Source of the DNA: Pseudomonadota bacterium | GTDB lineage: Bacteria > Pseudomonadota > Alphaproteobacteria > Acetobacterales > Acetobacteraceae | Length of the DNA stretch: 37,344 nt | Reading direction: 5' to 3' | Assembly (NCBI GenBank): GCA_021781835.1 | Contig: JAJXWD010000028.1 | Span: 1 to 37,344, forward strand | Part shown: piece after piece, positions 1-8,212 of the stretch | Numbering within the stretch: position 1 is the first letter of the stretch | How the letters are laid out: every line of letters begins with the position of its first letter | Notes under the pieces: model-generated | What the model saw: the letters and a program-made list of their open reading frames with translations, nothing else | What the model was told of the DNA's origin: nothing | Databases searched by the model: none | Position numbers and translations under genes: made by a program

Positions 1-3000
1 GAGCCGCCGCCGATCGCCGAGGTGGCGCCGTCGAGCAGCGTGTCGCTCGGCGAGGACGAGCCCGCCGCCACCGACGCCGCCACCGCGAACCCGCCCGAAC
101 CACCGGCCCCGCCAATCGATTGCGCCAGAATACCGTCAGAGAGCCCGCCCGACGTCGAGATGCCCAAGCCCCCGCTGGTGACGCCGACCGCGCCGCCCTT
201 GCCGCCCGTGCCGCCATTGCCGGCCCCCACATTGGCCGCCGCGTCGGTCTTCTGGCCCGCCACCGAGGCGCCAATGGCAAACCCGCCCGCGCCGCCCGAA
301 CCCGCGATCGATTGCGCCAATATGCCCGTCGCGCTCACGCCCTCTGTCACCACCGCATCCGCGTTGGCGACATTGACCGCGCCGCCAATACCGCCCGCGC
401 CGCCATTGCCGCCGCCAACGCTCGAATCCGCGCTGCTGCCGAGTGAAAGCTGTGCCCCCACGGAGAAACCGCCATTGCCGCCATTACCGGCGATGGATTG
501 CGCCGCGATGCCGGTGGCGAAATCGCCCTGGGTCTGCACCTGGCCATTGCCATCCGCCGCCAGCTTGGTGGTGACGTTGACCGCCCCGCCCGTGCCGCCG
601 GCACCGCCCGCGCCGCCGGTGCTGGCGGTGCCGCTGGCCTCGCCGCTGCCGCCGCCAATGGCGGATTCAACACTGCCATAGAGTTGCGCGGCGGTGTTGT
701 TGCCGCCCTGCGCATCGAGCGACACGCCCACCGCGAACCCGCCCGAGCCGCCATTGCCGCCAATGGATTGCGCCAGAATGCCATCTGAATTGGCGCCCTG
801 GGTGGAGATCAGGTCTCCCGTCTGGGTTACGCTCACCGTCCCGCCCAGACCGCCGGCGGCACCGGCGCCGCCAATGGCGCTGGTGCTGCCCCCGGCCGCC
901 GAGGCCAGGTTGGACGAATAAGACAGCGACGCGCCGACCGCGAAGCCGCCAGACCCGCCAGACCCGCCAATGGACTGCGCCAAAATACCATCTGACGAGG
1001 CGCCATTGGTGGTGATGTTATCGGCATTGGCCACCGTGACATTGCCGCCCAAACCGCCCAAACCGCCCGCACCGGCGCCGACGCTGGTGGAGGCCTGGCT
1101 TTGCACCGCGATGCCAGCCCCAACCGCGAAGCCGCCCTCGCCGCCCGAACCGGCGATGGATTGCGCCGCGATACCCGACGAGAACGCGCCCTGCGTGGTA
1201 ATCGCCCCCGCGCCACCAGCCGTCAGGCCGCTGACCGCGACAGTGACCGCCCCGCCATTGCCGCCCGAACCGCCCGTGCCGCCCGATGAGCTGGTGCCCG
1301 ATCCGGACTGGCCGGAACCGCCGCCAATGGCATCGAGCGCCGTTTGCAGCCCGCTCTGCAAGGGGTTGCCCGTGCCCACGGCAATGGACGCGCCGACCGA
1401 AAACCCGCCCGAGCCGCCCACGCCGCCGATGGATTGCGCCAAAATGGCGTCGGAGGAGGCACCCTGGGTTGAAATGCCGTTGCCGCCGCTGATGACCGAG
1501 ACCGCGCCGCCCGTGCCGCCATTGCCGCCATTGCCCGCGCCCACATTGGCCGCCGCGTTCGAGGAATCGACCGCCAGCGAGGCGCCGACCGCGAAGCCGC
1601 CCGCACCGCCCGAGCCGCCAAGCGACTGCGCCAGAATGCCCGCCGAATTGAAGCCCTGGGTGGTGATCTGATCGGCGTTGTTGACATTCACCGCCCCGCC
1701 CACGCCGCCCGAACCGCCCGCGCCCGCGCCGACATCGGTTTCGGCGGCGGAGGCGATGGCGGCGCCGGCGCCGACCGAGAAGCCCCCATTGCCGCCCGAC
1801 CCCGCGATGGACTGGGCCTCGATGCCGGCGGAGAAATTGCCGACCGTGCCGATCTGCCCGAGCCCGCCGCTGGTCAGATTGGTGTTGACCGTCACGCTGC
1901 CGGTTGTGCCGCCCGTGCCGCCATTGCCGCCGGTCGAGCTGGCGCTGGCCCCTGCCGGCCCGGCGCCGACCGCCGAGAGCATTTGCTGGGCGATGGCCGT
2001 TTGCGGCGTGTTGACATTGAGCGCCACCGACACGGCAAAGCCGCCCGAGCCGCCGCCACCACCCACCGATTGCGCCAGAATACCGTTTGAATTGGCGCCC
2101 ACCGTGGAGATCACGCTGCCCGTATTGGTTACGGTGACCGTGCTGGCATTGCCGCCCGCGCCGCCGCCGCCACCGCCCACCGTGGAGTCGGCGTTGCCCG
2201 CCAAGGTCAGCCCCGCGCCGACCGAGAAACCGCCCGCGCCGCCGCCGCCGCCAATGGATTGCGCGACAATGCCGTTGGCGCTGGCGCCCGAGGTCGAGAT
2301 CATGTCGGCGTTGGTGACCGAGACCGCGCCCGCATTGCCGCCAATGCCGCCCGCCCCGCCGACCGTGGTGGTGGCCGCCGTGCCGCCGACACTGGCATTG
2401 GCGCCGACCGAGAAGCCGCCATTGCCGCCGCCGCCGCCAATGGATTGCGCCAGCACGCCGTTGGAGAAATCACCCGTGGTCTGCACCGTGTCGGTGGCCG
2501 TGGTGCTGTTGATCGTGACCGCAACCGCGCCGCCGACGCCGCCCGCCCCGCCCGCGCCGCCCGTGGCGGTGGTGGAGTTTTGCGGGAATTGCGCGCCCAG
2601 CAGGTTGGAAACCGTGCCCAGCGCCGATGTGCCAAGCCCGACCCCGACCGAGAAGCCGCCATTGCCGCCGCCACCGCCGATGGATTGCGCGATGAGGCCG
2701 GCTGAGTTGGCGCCCGCCGTGGTGATCGAGCCGTTGAGCGAGGCATCGACCTCGCCGGCCGTGCCGCCGCTGCCGCCCGCGCCGCCGAGCGACTGGGCCA
2801 TATCCCCCGCCAGCCCAACCGCCGCCGCCACCGAGAAGCCGCCATTGCCGCCGCCGCCGCCCACCGACTGCGCCAAGATACCCGCCGAATTGGCGCCCTG
2901 CGAGGCGATGTCGCCCGTCGCGACGACGGTGACCTTGCTGGCCGTGCCGCCCAAGGCGCCGCTGCCGCCCAGCGCGTTGGAGGCGCCGTAACCCAGGCTG

Positions 3001-5819
3001 GCGCCCGCCGCCACCGCGAACCCGCCATTGCCGCCGCCGCCGCCAATGGATTGCGCGATGAGGCCGACCGCGTTGTTGCCCGTGGTCGTGTCATTGCCCG
3101 CCAGCGTCACGCTCACCTGGCCGCCATTGCCGCCCGAGCCGCCGGTGCCGCCAACGGCGTTGGAGACCGCCGTGTCCAGGCTGGCATTGGCGCCGACCGA
3201 GAAACCGCCATTGCCGCCGCCGCCACCCACCGACTGCGCCACGATGCCCGCCGCGTCGGCACCCTGCGTCTGCACCGTGCCGGTTTCGGTCACGGCCACG
3301 TTATTACCCGAGCCGCCCGAGCCGCCCGAACCGCCGAGCGCGTTGGAGGCGGAGGTGCCAAACCCCAGCGACAACCCCGCCGCCACCGAGAAACCGCCAT
3401 TGCCGCCGCCGCCGCCCACCGACTGCGCCAATATGCCCGCCGCGTCGGCACCCTGAGTGCTGACCAGGCCGGTCTCGTTCACAGTCACCGCCGCGCCTTG
3501 GCCGCCGAGCCCGCCCGTGCCGCCCAGCGCGTTGGAAGCCCCAGCCACCCCCAAATTCAGCCCGGCCGCCACGGAAAAGCCGCCATCGCCGCCGCCGCCG
3601 CCGACCGATTGCGCGAACACGCCCACCGCGCTGTCGCCGGTGGTGACGATGTTGCCGGCATTGGCGACCGAGATGATGCCGCCATTGCCGCCATTGCCCG
3701 CCGTGCCGCCCACCGCATTGTTGGCGCCGCCCGTGAGGCCGACATTGGCCGCCACCGCCAGCCCGCCGCGCCCGCCGCCGCCGCCCACCGCCTGGGCGTA
3801 AATGCCATCGGACTGCACGCCGCCGGTGGTGATGTTTTGGGCGGTATCGATGGTGACCGCGCCGGCCTGGCCGCCATTGCCGCCCGCGCCGCCGATGGCG
3901 GTTGCCGTGCTGGTGGTGAAGTTCAGCCCCGCCGACACCGAATAGCCGCCATTGCCGCCGCCGCCGCCCACCGATTGGGCGAAAATACCATCCGACTGGA
4001 AGCCGTAGGTGGTGATGTCGCCCGTGCTGGTGCCGGTTTTCAAAACGCTGACATCGCCGCCCGTGCCGCCCGTGCCGCCGCTCGTGGAGGTGCCGGTGCC
4101 GCCGATGCTGAGCGGCACGCCGGGATTGATGGTGAGCGTGCCGCCGCCATTGCCACCGCCGCCACCCACCGACTGCGCGAACACGCCGGCCGAATCACCG
4201 CCATAGGTGGTGATGGAGCCGGTATTGGTCACCGAGACGCTGCCGCCATCGGCGCCATTGCCGCCCGCGCCGCCCTCGGAGATGAAGCCGCTGGCATTGC
4301 CGCCATTGCCGCCGCCGCCGCCGATGGATTGCGCCAGAATGCCCGCCGACTGGAAGCCATATGTGGTGAGGGTGCCGGTATTGGTGACATTGACCGTGCC
4401 GCCGACCGAGGCATTGCCGCCGCTGCCCGCCGAGGCGCCGAGGCCGCTGGCGCTGGCGCCATTGCCGCCGCCGCCGCCGATGGACTGCACCTCGATGGCG
4501 TTGGACTGGGTGCCCCATGTGGTGACTGAACCGTCATTGATCGCGGTGGCGTTGCCGCCATTGCCGCCCGCCTGGCCGTTGGAGCCAAGCGCGACCAACC
4601 CCTCGGTGGAGCCGGCATTGCCGCCGCCACCGCCCAGAGACTGCACCAGAATGCCGTTGGAATAATTGCCCGTGGTGGTAACGGTGGCCGCGCTGTCCAC
4701 GCTGGCGTCAAGCCCGTTGCCACCCGTGCCGCCGCTGCCGCCGCCCGAATAAAACAGGCCAAAGCCGCCCGAGCCGCCGCCGCCGCCGCCGCCCACGCTC
4801 ATGGCCATGATGCCGGCCGCTGAATCGCCCGAGGTGCTGACGCTGGTATTGGCCGCGGCATTGACCGTGGCCACCCCGCCCGCGCCCGCCTGCACGCCCG
4901 CGCCACCCTGCGAGTAGAAAAACCCGCCGCCGCCGCCCGAGCCGCCATTGCCGCCCTGCGAGAGCGCCACCAGCCCCGCCGAGCCGGTGCCCGAGGTGCT
5001 GACGCTGGAGCCACTGTTGAAATTGACCGTGGCCGGGCCGCCATAACCGCCCGGCCCGCCATTGCCGCCGGCACCTTCCACCGCGCCGCCCGAGCCGCCA
5101 TTGCCGCCATTGCCGCCCTGCGAGAGCGCCACCACGCCATCGCCCGCCGAGGAGACGGTGGTGGCGTTCACGGTGGCTGTGGCCGAACCGCCATCGGAGC
5201 CCGGCCCGCCATTGCCGCCATTGCCAAAACAGCAGGGCGATGAGCCCGTGCCGCCATTAGACCCCGAGGCCTGCACCGTGATCGCCACCACCCCTGGGGA
5301 AACGGATTTGACCGTGGCACTGTTGGTTGTCAGCAACAAAGTCGGCCCCGCATTGCCCGCGGGGCCGGGAGACGCCGCCACCACCACGCAACTCGACCCC
5401 GAGGCCGCGCTGCATTGCAGAAGCGGACTGGTCAGGCTGCAGGTTTTGCCGGACTGACAGGTATAATAAGTAACCGAACAACCACTGCTATATTGGCAGC
5501 TATAGGTGATCGTGCTGCTTTGGCAGGCGCCTTTGGTGCTCGATGAGCAGCCGGTATAGCCGGTGGTGAACGTGCATTGCCCGCTGGTGCTGCAGGCGAG
5601 AAAACTTTGCGTCGATGCCCCGACCGACGAGCCCGTGCCCGTGAGCGACAGGGTGGAAGCTGATTGATTGCTGAATGTGAAGGTCGTGTTGGTGGAGGTG
5701 GAGCCGGCATCGCAGCTCACGGCGGTGCCGTTGACCGAACAGGTGGCGGCGTGCGCCTGGGCGCCAAGCGCGACCATGCCGAGCAGGAATGCAATAGAGA
5801 CCAACAGCCGCTTGATCAT
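1..5819 (-). CDS. Giant glycine-rich repeat autotransporter-type passenger protein (N-terminal part, runs off window)
   Basis: The minus-strand frame is open from ATG 5819 to the window edge (1939 codons, no stop). A GAGGGGGAG ribosome site lies about 10 bases upstream. Residues 1-24 form a signal peptide (basic MIKR, hydrophobic core, AQAHA end). Residues 27-197 hold 14 cysteines in a Ser/Thr-rich head. From about residue 200 there are roughly 25 repeats of 50-90 residues, each with a core such as GILAQSIGGGGGNGGFSVGA followed by a variable Thr/Val stretch ending near TTGxxSxGI. This core is typical of very large alphaproteobacterial autotransporter passengers, which fold as beta-helices. 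The C-terminal beta-barrel would lie outside the window and is not seen. The likely role is a surface or secreted adhesin-like protein; the substrate is unknown. The opposite strand has long proline-rich open frames that merely mirror the glycine codons. The high cysteine content of the head is unusual for this class. Confidence 0.85.
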   Translation of the reverse strand, partial: MIKRLLVSIAFLLGMVALGAQAHAATCSVNGTAVSCDAGSTSTNTTFTFSNQSASTLSLTGTGSSVGASTQSFLACSTSGQCTFTTGYTGCSSSTKGACQSSTITYSCQYSSGCSVTYYTCQSGKTCSLTSPLLQCSAASGSSCVVVAASPGPAGNAGPTLLLTTNSATVKSVSPGVVAITVQASGSNGGTGSSPCCFGNGGNGGPGSDGGSATATVNATTVSSAGDGVVALSQGGNGGNGGSGGAVEGAGGNGGPGGYGGPATVNFNSGSSVSTSGTGSAGLVALSQGGNGGSGGGGGFFYSQGGAGVQAGAGGVATVNAAANTSVSTSGDSAAGIMAMSVGGGGGGGSGGFGLFYSGGGSGGTGGNGLDASVDSAATVTTTGNYSNGILVQSLGGGGGNAGSTEGLVALGSNGQAGGNGGNATAINDGSVTTWGTQSNAIEVQSIGGGGGNGASASGLGASAGSGGNASVGGTVNVTNTGTLTTYGFQSAGILAQSIGGGGGNGGNASGFISEGGAGGNGADGGSVSVTNTGSITTYGGDSAGVFAQSVGGGGGNGGGTLTINPGVPLSIGGTGTSTSGGTGGTGGDVSVLKTGTSTGDITTYGFQSDGIFAQSVGGGGGNGGYSVSAGLNFTTSTATAIGGAGGNGGQAGAVTIDTAQNITTGGVQSDGIYAQAVGGGGGRGGLAVAANVGLTGGANNAVGGTAGNGGNGGIISVANAGNIVTTGDSAVGVFAQSVGGGGGDGGFSVAAGLNLGVAGASNALGGTGGLGGQGAAVTVNETGLVSTQGADAAGILAQSVGGGGGNGGFSVAAGLSLGFGTSASNALGGSGGSGGSGNNVAVTETGTVQTQGADAAGIVAQSVGGGGGNGGFSVGANASLDTAVSNAVGGTGGSGGNGGQVSVTLAGNDTTTGNNAVGLIAQSIGGGGGNGGFAVAAGASLGYGASNALGGSGALGGTASKVTVVATGDIASQGANSAGILAQSVGGGGGNGGFSVAAAVGLAGDMAQSLGGAGGSGGTAGEVDASLNGSITTAGANSAGLIAQSIGGGGGNGGFSVGVGLGTSALGTVSNLLGAQFPQNSTTATGGAGGAGGVGGAVAVTINSTTATDTVQTTGDFSNGVLAQSIGGGGGNGGFSVGANASVGGTAATTTVGGAGGIGGNAGAVSVTNADMISTSGASANGIVAQSIGGGGGAGGFSVGAGLTLAGNADSTVGGGGGGAGGNASTVTVTNTGSVISTVGANSNGILAQSVGGGGGSGGFAVSVALNVNTPQTAIAQQMLSAVGAGPAGASASSTGGNGGTGGTTGSVTVNTNLTSGGLGQIGTVGNFSAGIEAQSIAGSGGNGGFSVGAGAAIASAAETDVGAGAGGSGGVGGAVNVNNADQITTQGFNSAGILAQSLGGSGGAGGFAVGASLAVDSSNAAANVGAGNGGNGGTGGAVSVISGGNGISTQGASSDAILAQSIGGVGGSGGFSVGASIAVGTGNPLQSGLQTALDAIGGGSGQSGSGTSSSGGTGGSGGNGGAVTVAVSGLTAGGAGAITTQGAFSSGIAAQSIAGSGGEGGFAVGAGIAVQSQASTSVGAGAGGLGGLGGNVTVANADNITTNGASSDGILAQSIGGSGGSGGFAVGASLSYSSNLASAAGGSTSAIGGAGAAGGLGGTVSVTQTGDLISTQGANSDGILAQSIGGNGGSGGFAVGVSLDAQGGNNTAAQLYGSVESAIGGGSGEASGTASTGGAGGAGGTGGAVNVTTKLAADGNGQVQTQGDFATGIAAQSIAGNGGNGGFSVGAQLSLGSSADSSVGGGNGGAGGIGGAVNVANADAVVTEGVSATGILAQSIAGSGGAGGFAIGASVAGQKTDAAANVGAGNGGTGGKGGAVGVTSGGLGISTSGGLSDGILAQSIGGAGGSGGFAVAASVAAGSSSPSDTLLDGATSAIGGG

Positions 5820-5910
5820 AACGCCTGCACTCCCCCTCATCATTTTGGCCTTGCCCCGGCGCCGGCCTTGTGGCCGATCACCGGGCAAACCCATCTGAAT
5901 TCGAAATTAC

Positions 5911-6594
5911 TTACTGAGTAGAACTATTCTGATGGCGCAATGCGTCGAGCGCCGGAGACAGGCCGCGCAGCGAGAACGGCCACGTGATCGAATTATTCAC
6001 GCCATCCTTGAAAGCCAAATGGCCAAGCCCGCCCTCGGCGCGCCACTGGCTGACGACATCACCCGAGAACAATGCCGAGGCGAAACAGCCCGACGGCAGG
6101 CAGCGCTCGAATGTGAGATCGAAACCGTTATCATGCGCGTCGGCGGCGCGCACCGGCGTTTGCAGCGCCACATTGTCGGGCAGCACCACGACAATGCGCA
6201 GATCCTTCCCCTCGCCCGGCGCGCGGCCAATGGCGATCTCCGCCACCAGCTGCTTGTTTTGGTTTTGCAAAAACTGGTTCAGTTCGCAGGTTTTTTGCGC
6301 CGAACCGGCCGCGCTCGAGCAGCGCATCACCCAATCGCCATAAGCGGTCTGGGTCACTTTGGGGGCCGTGGTGTCTGTGGTTTTGGTCACCGCCGAAGGC
6401 GCGGCCACCGTGGCGGGGCCAGGGGTCGCCAGCGCGGCATTGCTGGAGCGCCCGGAAAGCGCCCAAGCGCCGATGAGCACGATACCGGAAAGAGCCGCCG
6501 CCCCCGAAATGACCCAGCCGCGCCCGAAACGCTTGCGCGCCGCGCCGCCAGAGGGGGTTTCCTGGTTACCGCCGATCCCAAAGCCGTCAGTCAT
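5911..6594 (-). CDS. IalB-family (invasion-associated locus B) membrane-anchored protein
   Basis: The product has 227 residues. ATG 6594 was chosen because a GGAAGG ribosome site precedes it by about 8 bases; a longer in-frame start at 6666 has no such support. One membrane segment (about residues 27-47) follows a short cytoplasmic tail, so the bulk lies in the periplasm. The C-terminal domain (about 85-220) has the IalB pattern: a YGDW start, paired cysteines (MRC, TCE) and a later ERCxPSGC pair, plus a final LxGLSPALDAL helix. IalB proteins were named from Bartonella but are widespread in free-living alphaproteobacteria, and their biochemical role is unclear. The gene ends 91 bases before the giant repeat protein on the same strand, so co-transcription is possible. 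Family assignment is confident; function is not known. Confidence 0.8.
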   Translation of the reverse strand: MTDGFGIGGNQETPSGGAARKRFGRGWVISGAAALSGIVLIGAWALSGRSSNAALATPGPATVAAPSAVTKTTDTTAPKVTQTAYGDWVMRCSSAAGSAQKTCELNQFLQNQNKQLVAEIAIGRAPGEGKDLRIVVVLPDNVALQTPVRAADAHDNGFDLTFERCLPSGCFASALFSGDVVSQWRAEGGLGHLAFKDGVNNSITWPFSLRGLSPALDALRHQNSSTQ

Positions 6595-6882
6595 GCTTTT
6601 TTCCTTCCCACGTCCCCAAAAGTCAACAGAACCGCCCGGCCCACCCATGGGTTGGCCGGCACGCAAGCGGATTCACCGTCGTGTTTCGCGGTGTTGTGTT
6701 TAACTGTTACTGTAATGTTAACTCTGTTTCAATTCGTAAGTAAACATATTCTTAAATTTTGTGGGTGAAACTTAATGAACGGCAGCTTTGTGAGCTGGCA
6801 CCCGCGCGGCGTTTGCGCCAGATCAATGTTTTTTACGCGCCCCGGTGCATGAAAGCAGATCGGACCGGGAGGAAATCACCTC
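6595..6882. promoter_or_regulatory. Divergent intergenic region between ialB-like gene and hypC
   Basis: This 288-base gap separates two divergent genes. Bases 6700-6780 are strikingly AT-rich for this genome and probably hold the ialB-side promoter, but I could not define -35/-10 boxes with confidence. The hypC side holds an FNR/FixK-like box, listed separately. No open reading frame with a plausible start and ribosome site was seen. Confidence 0.5.
6813..6826 (+). promoter_or_regulatory. FixK/FNR-type box upstream of hypC
   Basis: The sequence TTGCGCCAGATCAA matches the FixK2-type pattern TTG(A/C)-N6-(T/G)CAA. One half-site is a perfect FNR half (ATCAA); the other is degenerate. Its centre lies about 63 bases before the hypC start, nearly the same spacing as the perfect box before the CBS gene. 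This predicts low-oxygen activation of hypCDFE. Confidence 0.55.
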
Positions 6883-7119
6883 ATGTGCCTTGGGATTCCC
6901 ATGCAGATCACCGCCATCGACGGCTTTAACGCCGCGTGCGAGGCCAGGGGCGTGCACCGCACGGTCAGCCTGTTCATGATCGGGGAAAACGAGGTGAGGG
7001 TGGGGGATTTCGTCATGGTCCATGTCGGCTATGCCCTGCGCAAAATGACCCCCGAGGATGCCCGCGAGAGCTGGGAATTGTTCGATGAGATTTTCGCCGC
7101 CGTCGATGCCGATGGCTGA
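6883..7119 (+). CDS. hypC: HypC hydrogenase maturation chaperone
   Basis: The product has 78 residues, the usual size for HypC. It begins MCLGIP, and Cys2 is the conserved residue that carries the Fe(CN)2CO unit with HypD and later contacts the hydrogenase large subunit. The segment GDFVMVHVGYAL is also characteristic. ATG 6883 is preceded by GGGAGG at good spacing. It is the first gene of hypCDFE; its stop overlaps the hypD start by 8 bases (ATGGCTGA), implying translational coupling. No second HypC-like gene (hupF) was found in the hydrogenase locus, so this protein may serve both steps. Confidence 0.95.
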   Translation: MCLGIPMQITAIDGFNAACEARGVHRTVSLFMIGENEVRVGDFVMVHVGYALRKMTPEDARESWELFDEIFAAVDADG

Positions 7120-8212
7120 AGATCTCACCGCCGCCCAGGGCTGGCTCGAAAAAATCCACGCCCTGCCGCTGGATCAGGAGGTCCGGGTCATGAATGTCTG
7201 CGGCGGGCATGAGCGCAGCCTCACCCAGCAGGGCTTGCGCGGCGTGCTGCCGGCCAAGGTCAAGCTCATCCCCGGCCCCGGCTGCCCGGTATGCGTGTGC
7301 CCCGAGGAAGACATCGCCGAGGCCATCGCGCTCGCCATGAGCCGCGAGGTCACGCTCGTCGCCTTTGGCGACATGCTGCGCGTGCCCATCAACGCCGCCA
7401 AGGGCGAGGTGCGCTCCCTGGCCGAGGCCCGCGCCCAGGGCGCCGATATCCGTCCCATCGCCTCCCCGCGCGAGGCCGTGGCCCTGGCCGCCGCCCAGGC
7501 GCCCCGGCCGGTGGTGTTCTTCGCCGCCGGGTTTGAAACCACCACCGCCCCCGTGGCCGCCATGCTGGCCGAGGGCGCGCCGGATAATCTCTCGGTGCTG
7601 CTCAGCGCCCGGCTCACCTGGCCGGCGGTGGACATGCTGCTGCGCGCCGACGCCACCAGCCTGGACGCCCTGATCGCGCCCGGCCATGTCGCCACGGTCA
7701 TGGGCGCCGATGAATGGGGCTTCATTCCCCACCGCCACCATCTGCCCGTGGCCGTGGCCGGGTTCTCGGCCAATTCGCTGCTGGCCGCGCTCTATTCGGT
7801 GCTGCGCCAAAAGCTCGCCGGCAAGCCCTTTCTCGATAATTGCTACCCCGAGCTGGTTACCCCCAAAGGCAACAAGCGCGCCCAGGCCCTGCTCGCGCAG
7901 GTGCTGGAGGTGCGAGACGCCACCTGGCGCGGCATCGGCACCATTCCGGCCTCGGGCTTCGCCCTGAACAGCGCCTATGCGCACTTCGATGCCCGGGCGC
8001 GCTTCCAGCCCGCCGCCCTGCCCCGCCGCCACGCGGGCGAAATGCCGCCTGGCTGCGACTGCGCCAGCGTGGTGCTGGGGCGCAAGCCGCCCACCGAATG
8101 CCGGCTTTATGGCCGCGCCTGCACGCCGCGCGCGCCCATCGGGCCGTGCATGGTCTCCGATGAGGGGGCCTGCCATATCTGGTGGCAAGCGGGCGAGCGC
8201 CCGGCGGCCTGA
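7112..8212 (+). CDS. hypD: HypD hydrogenase iron-cyanide assembly protein
   Basis: The product has 366 residues, close to the family norm of about 370. ATG 7112 is chosen because it overlaps the hypC stop and starts at MAEDL, as in homologues; upstream codons would extend into hypC. HypD holds a [4Fe-4S] cluster and, with HypC, is the scaffold on which Fe(CN)2CO is assembled. Visible signatures are MNVCGGHE near the N-terminus, PGPGCPVCVCPE, FAAGFETTTAP, and the C-terminal cysteine set GCDCAS, ECRLYGRAC and GPCMVSDEGAC that binds the cluster. It lies between hypC and hypF with overlaps on both sides. Confidence 0.96.
   Translation: MAEDLTAAQGWLEKIHALPLDQEVRVMNVCGGHERSLTQQGLRGVLPAKVKLIPGPGCPVCVCPEEDIAEAIALAMSREVTLVAFGDMLRVPINAAKGEVRSLAEARAQGADIRPIASPREAVALAAAQAPRPVVFFAAGFETTTAPVAAMLAEGAPDNLSVLLSARLTWPAVDMLLRADATSLDALIAPGHVATVMGADEWGFIPHRHHLPVAVAGFSANSLLAALYSVLRQKLAGKPFLDNCYPELVTPKGNKRAQALLAQVLEVRDATWRGIGTIPASGFALNSAYAHFDARARFQPAALPRRHAGEMPPGCDCASVVLGRKPPTECRLYGRACTPRAPIGPCMVSDEGACHIWWQAGERPAA

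Noticed and set aside
1-5000. Possible CRISPR or DNA satellite array, because of regularly spaced similar units
   Set aside because: Unit lengths vary (about 150-270 bases), the frame stays open throughout, and the repeats encode a known passenger motif.
22-5457. Long plus-strand frames rich in proline, opposite the giant repeat gene
   Set aside because: They mirror Gly-Gly codons of the minus-strand gene (GGC/GCC), have no ribosome sites and no recognisable domain.
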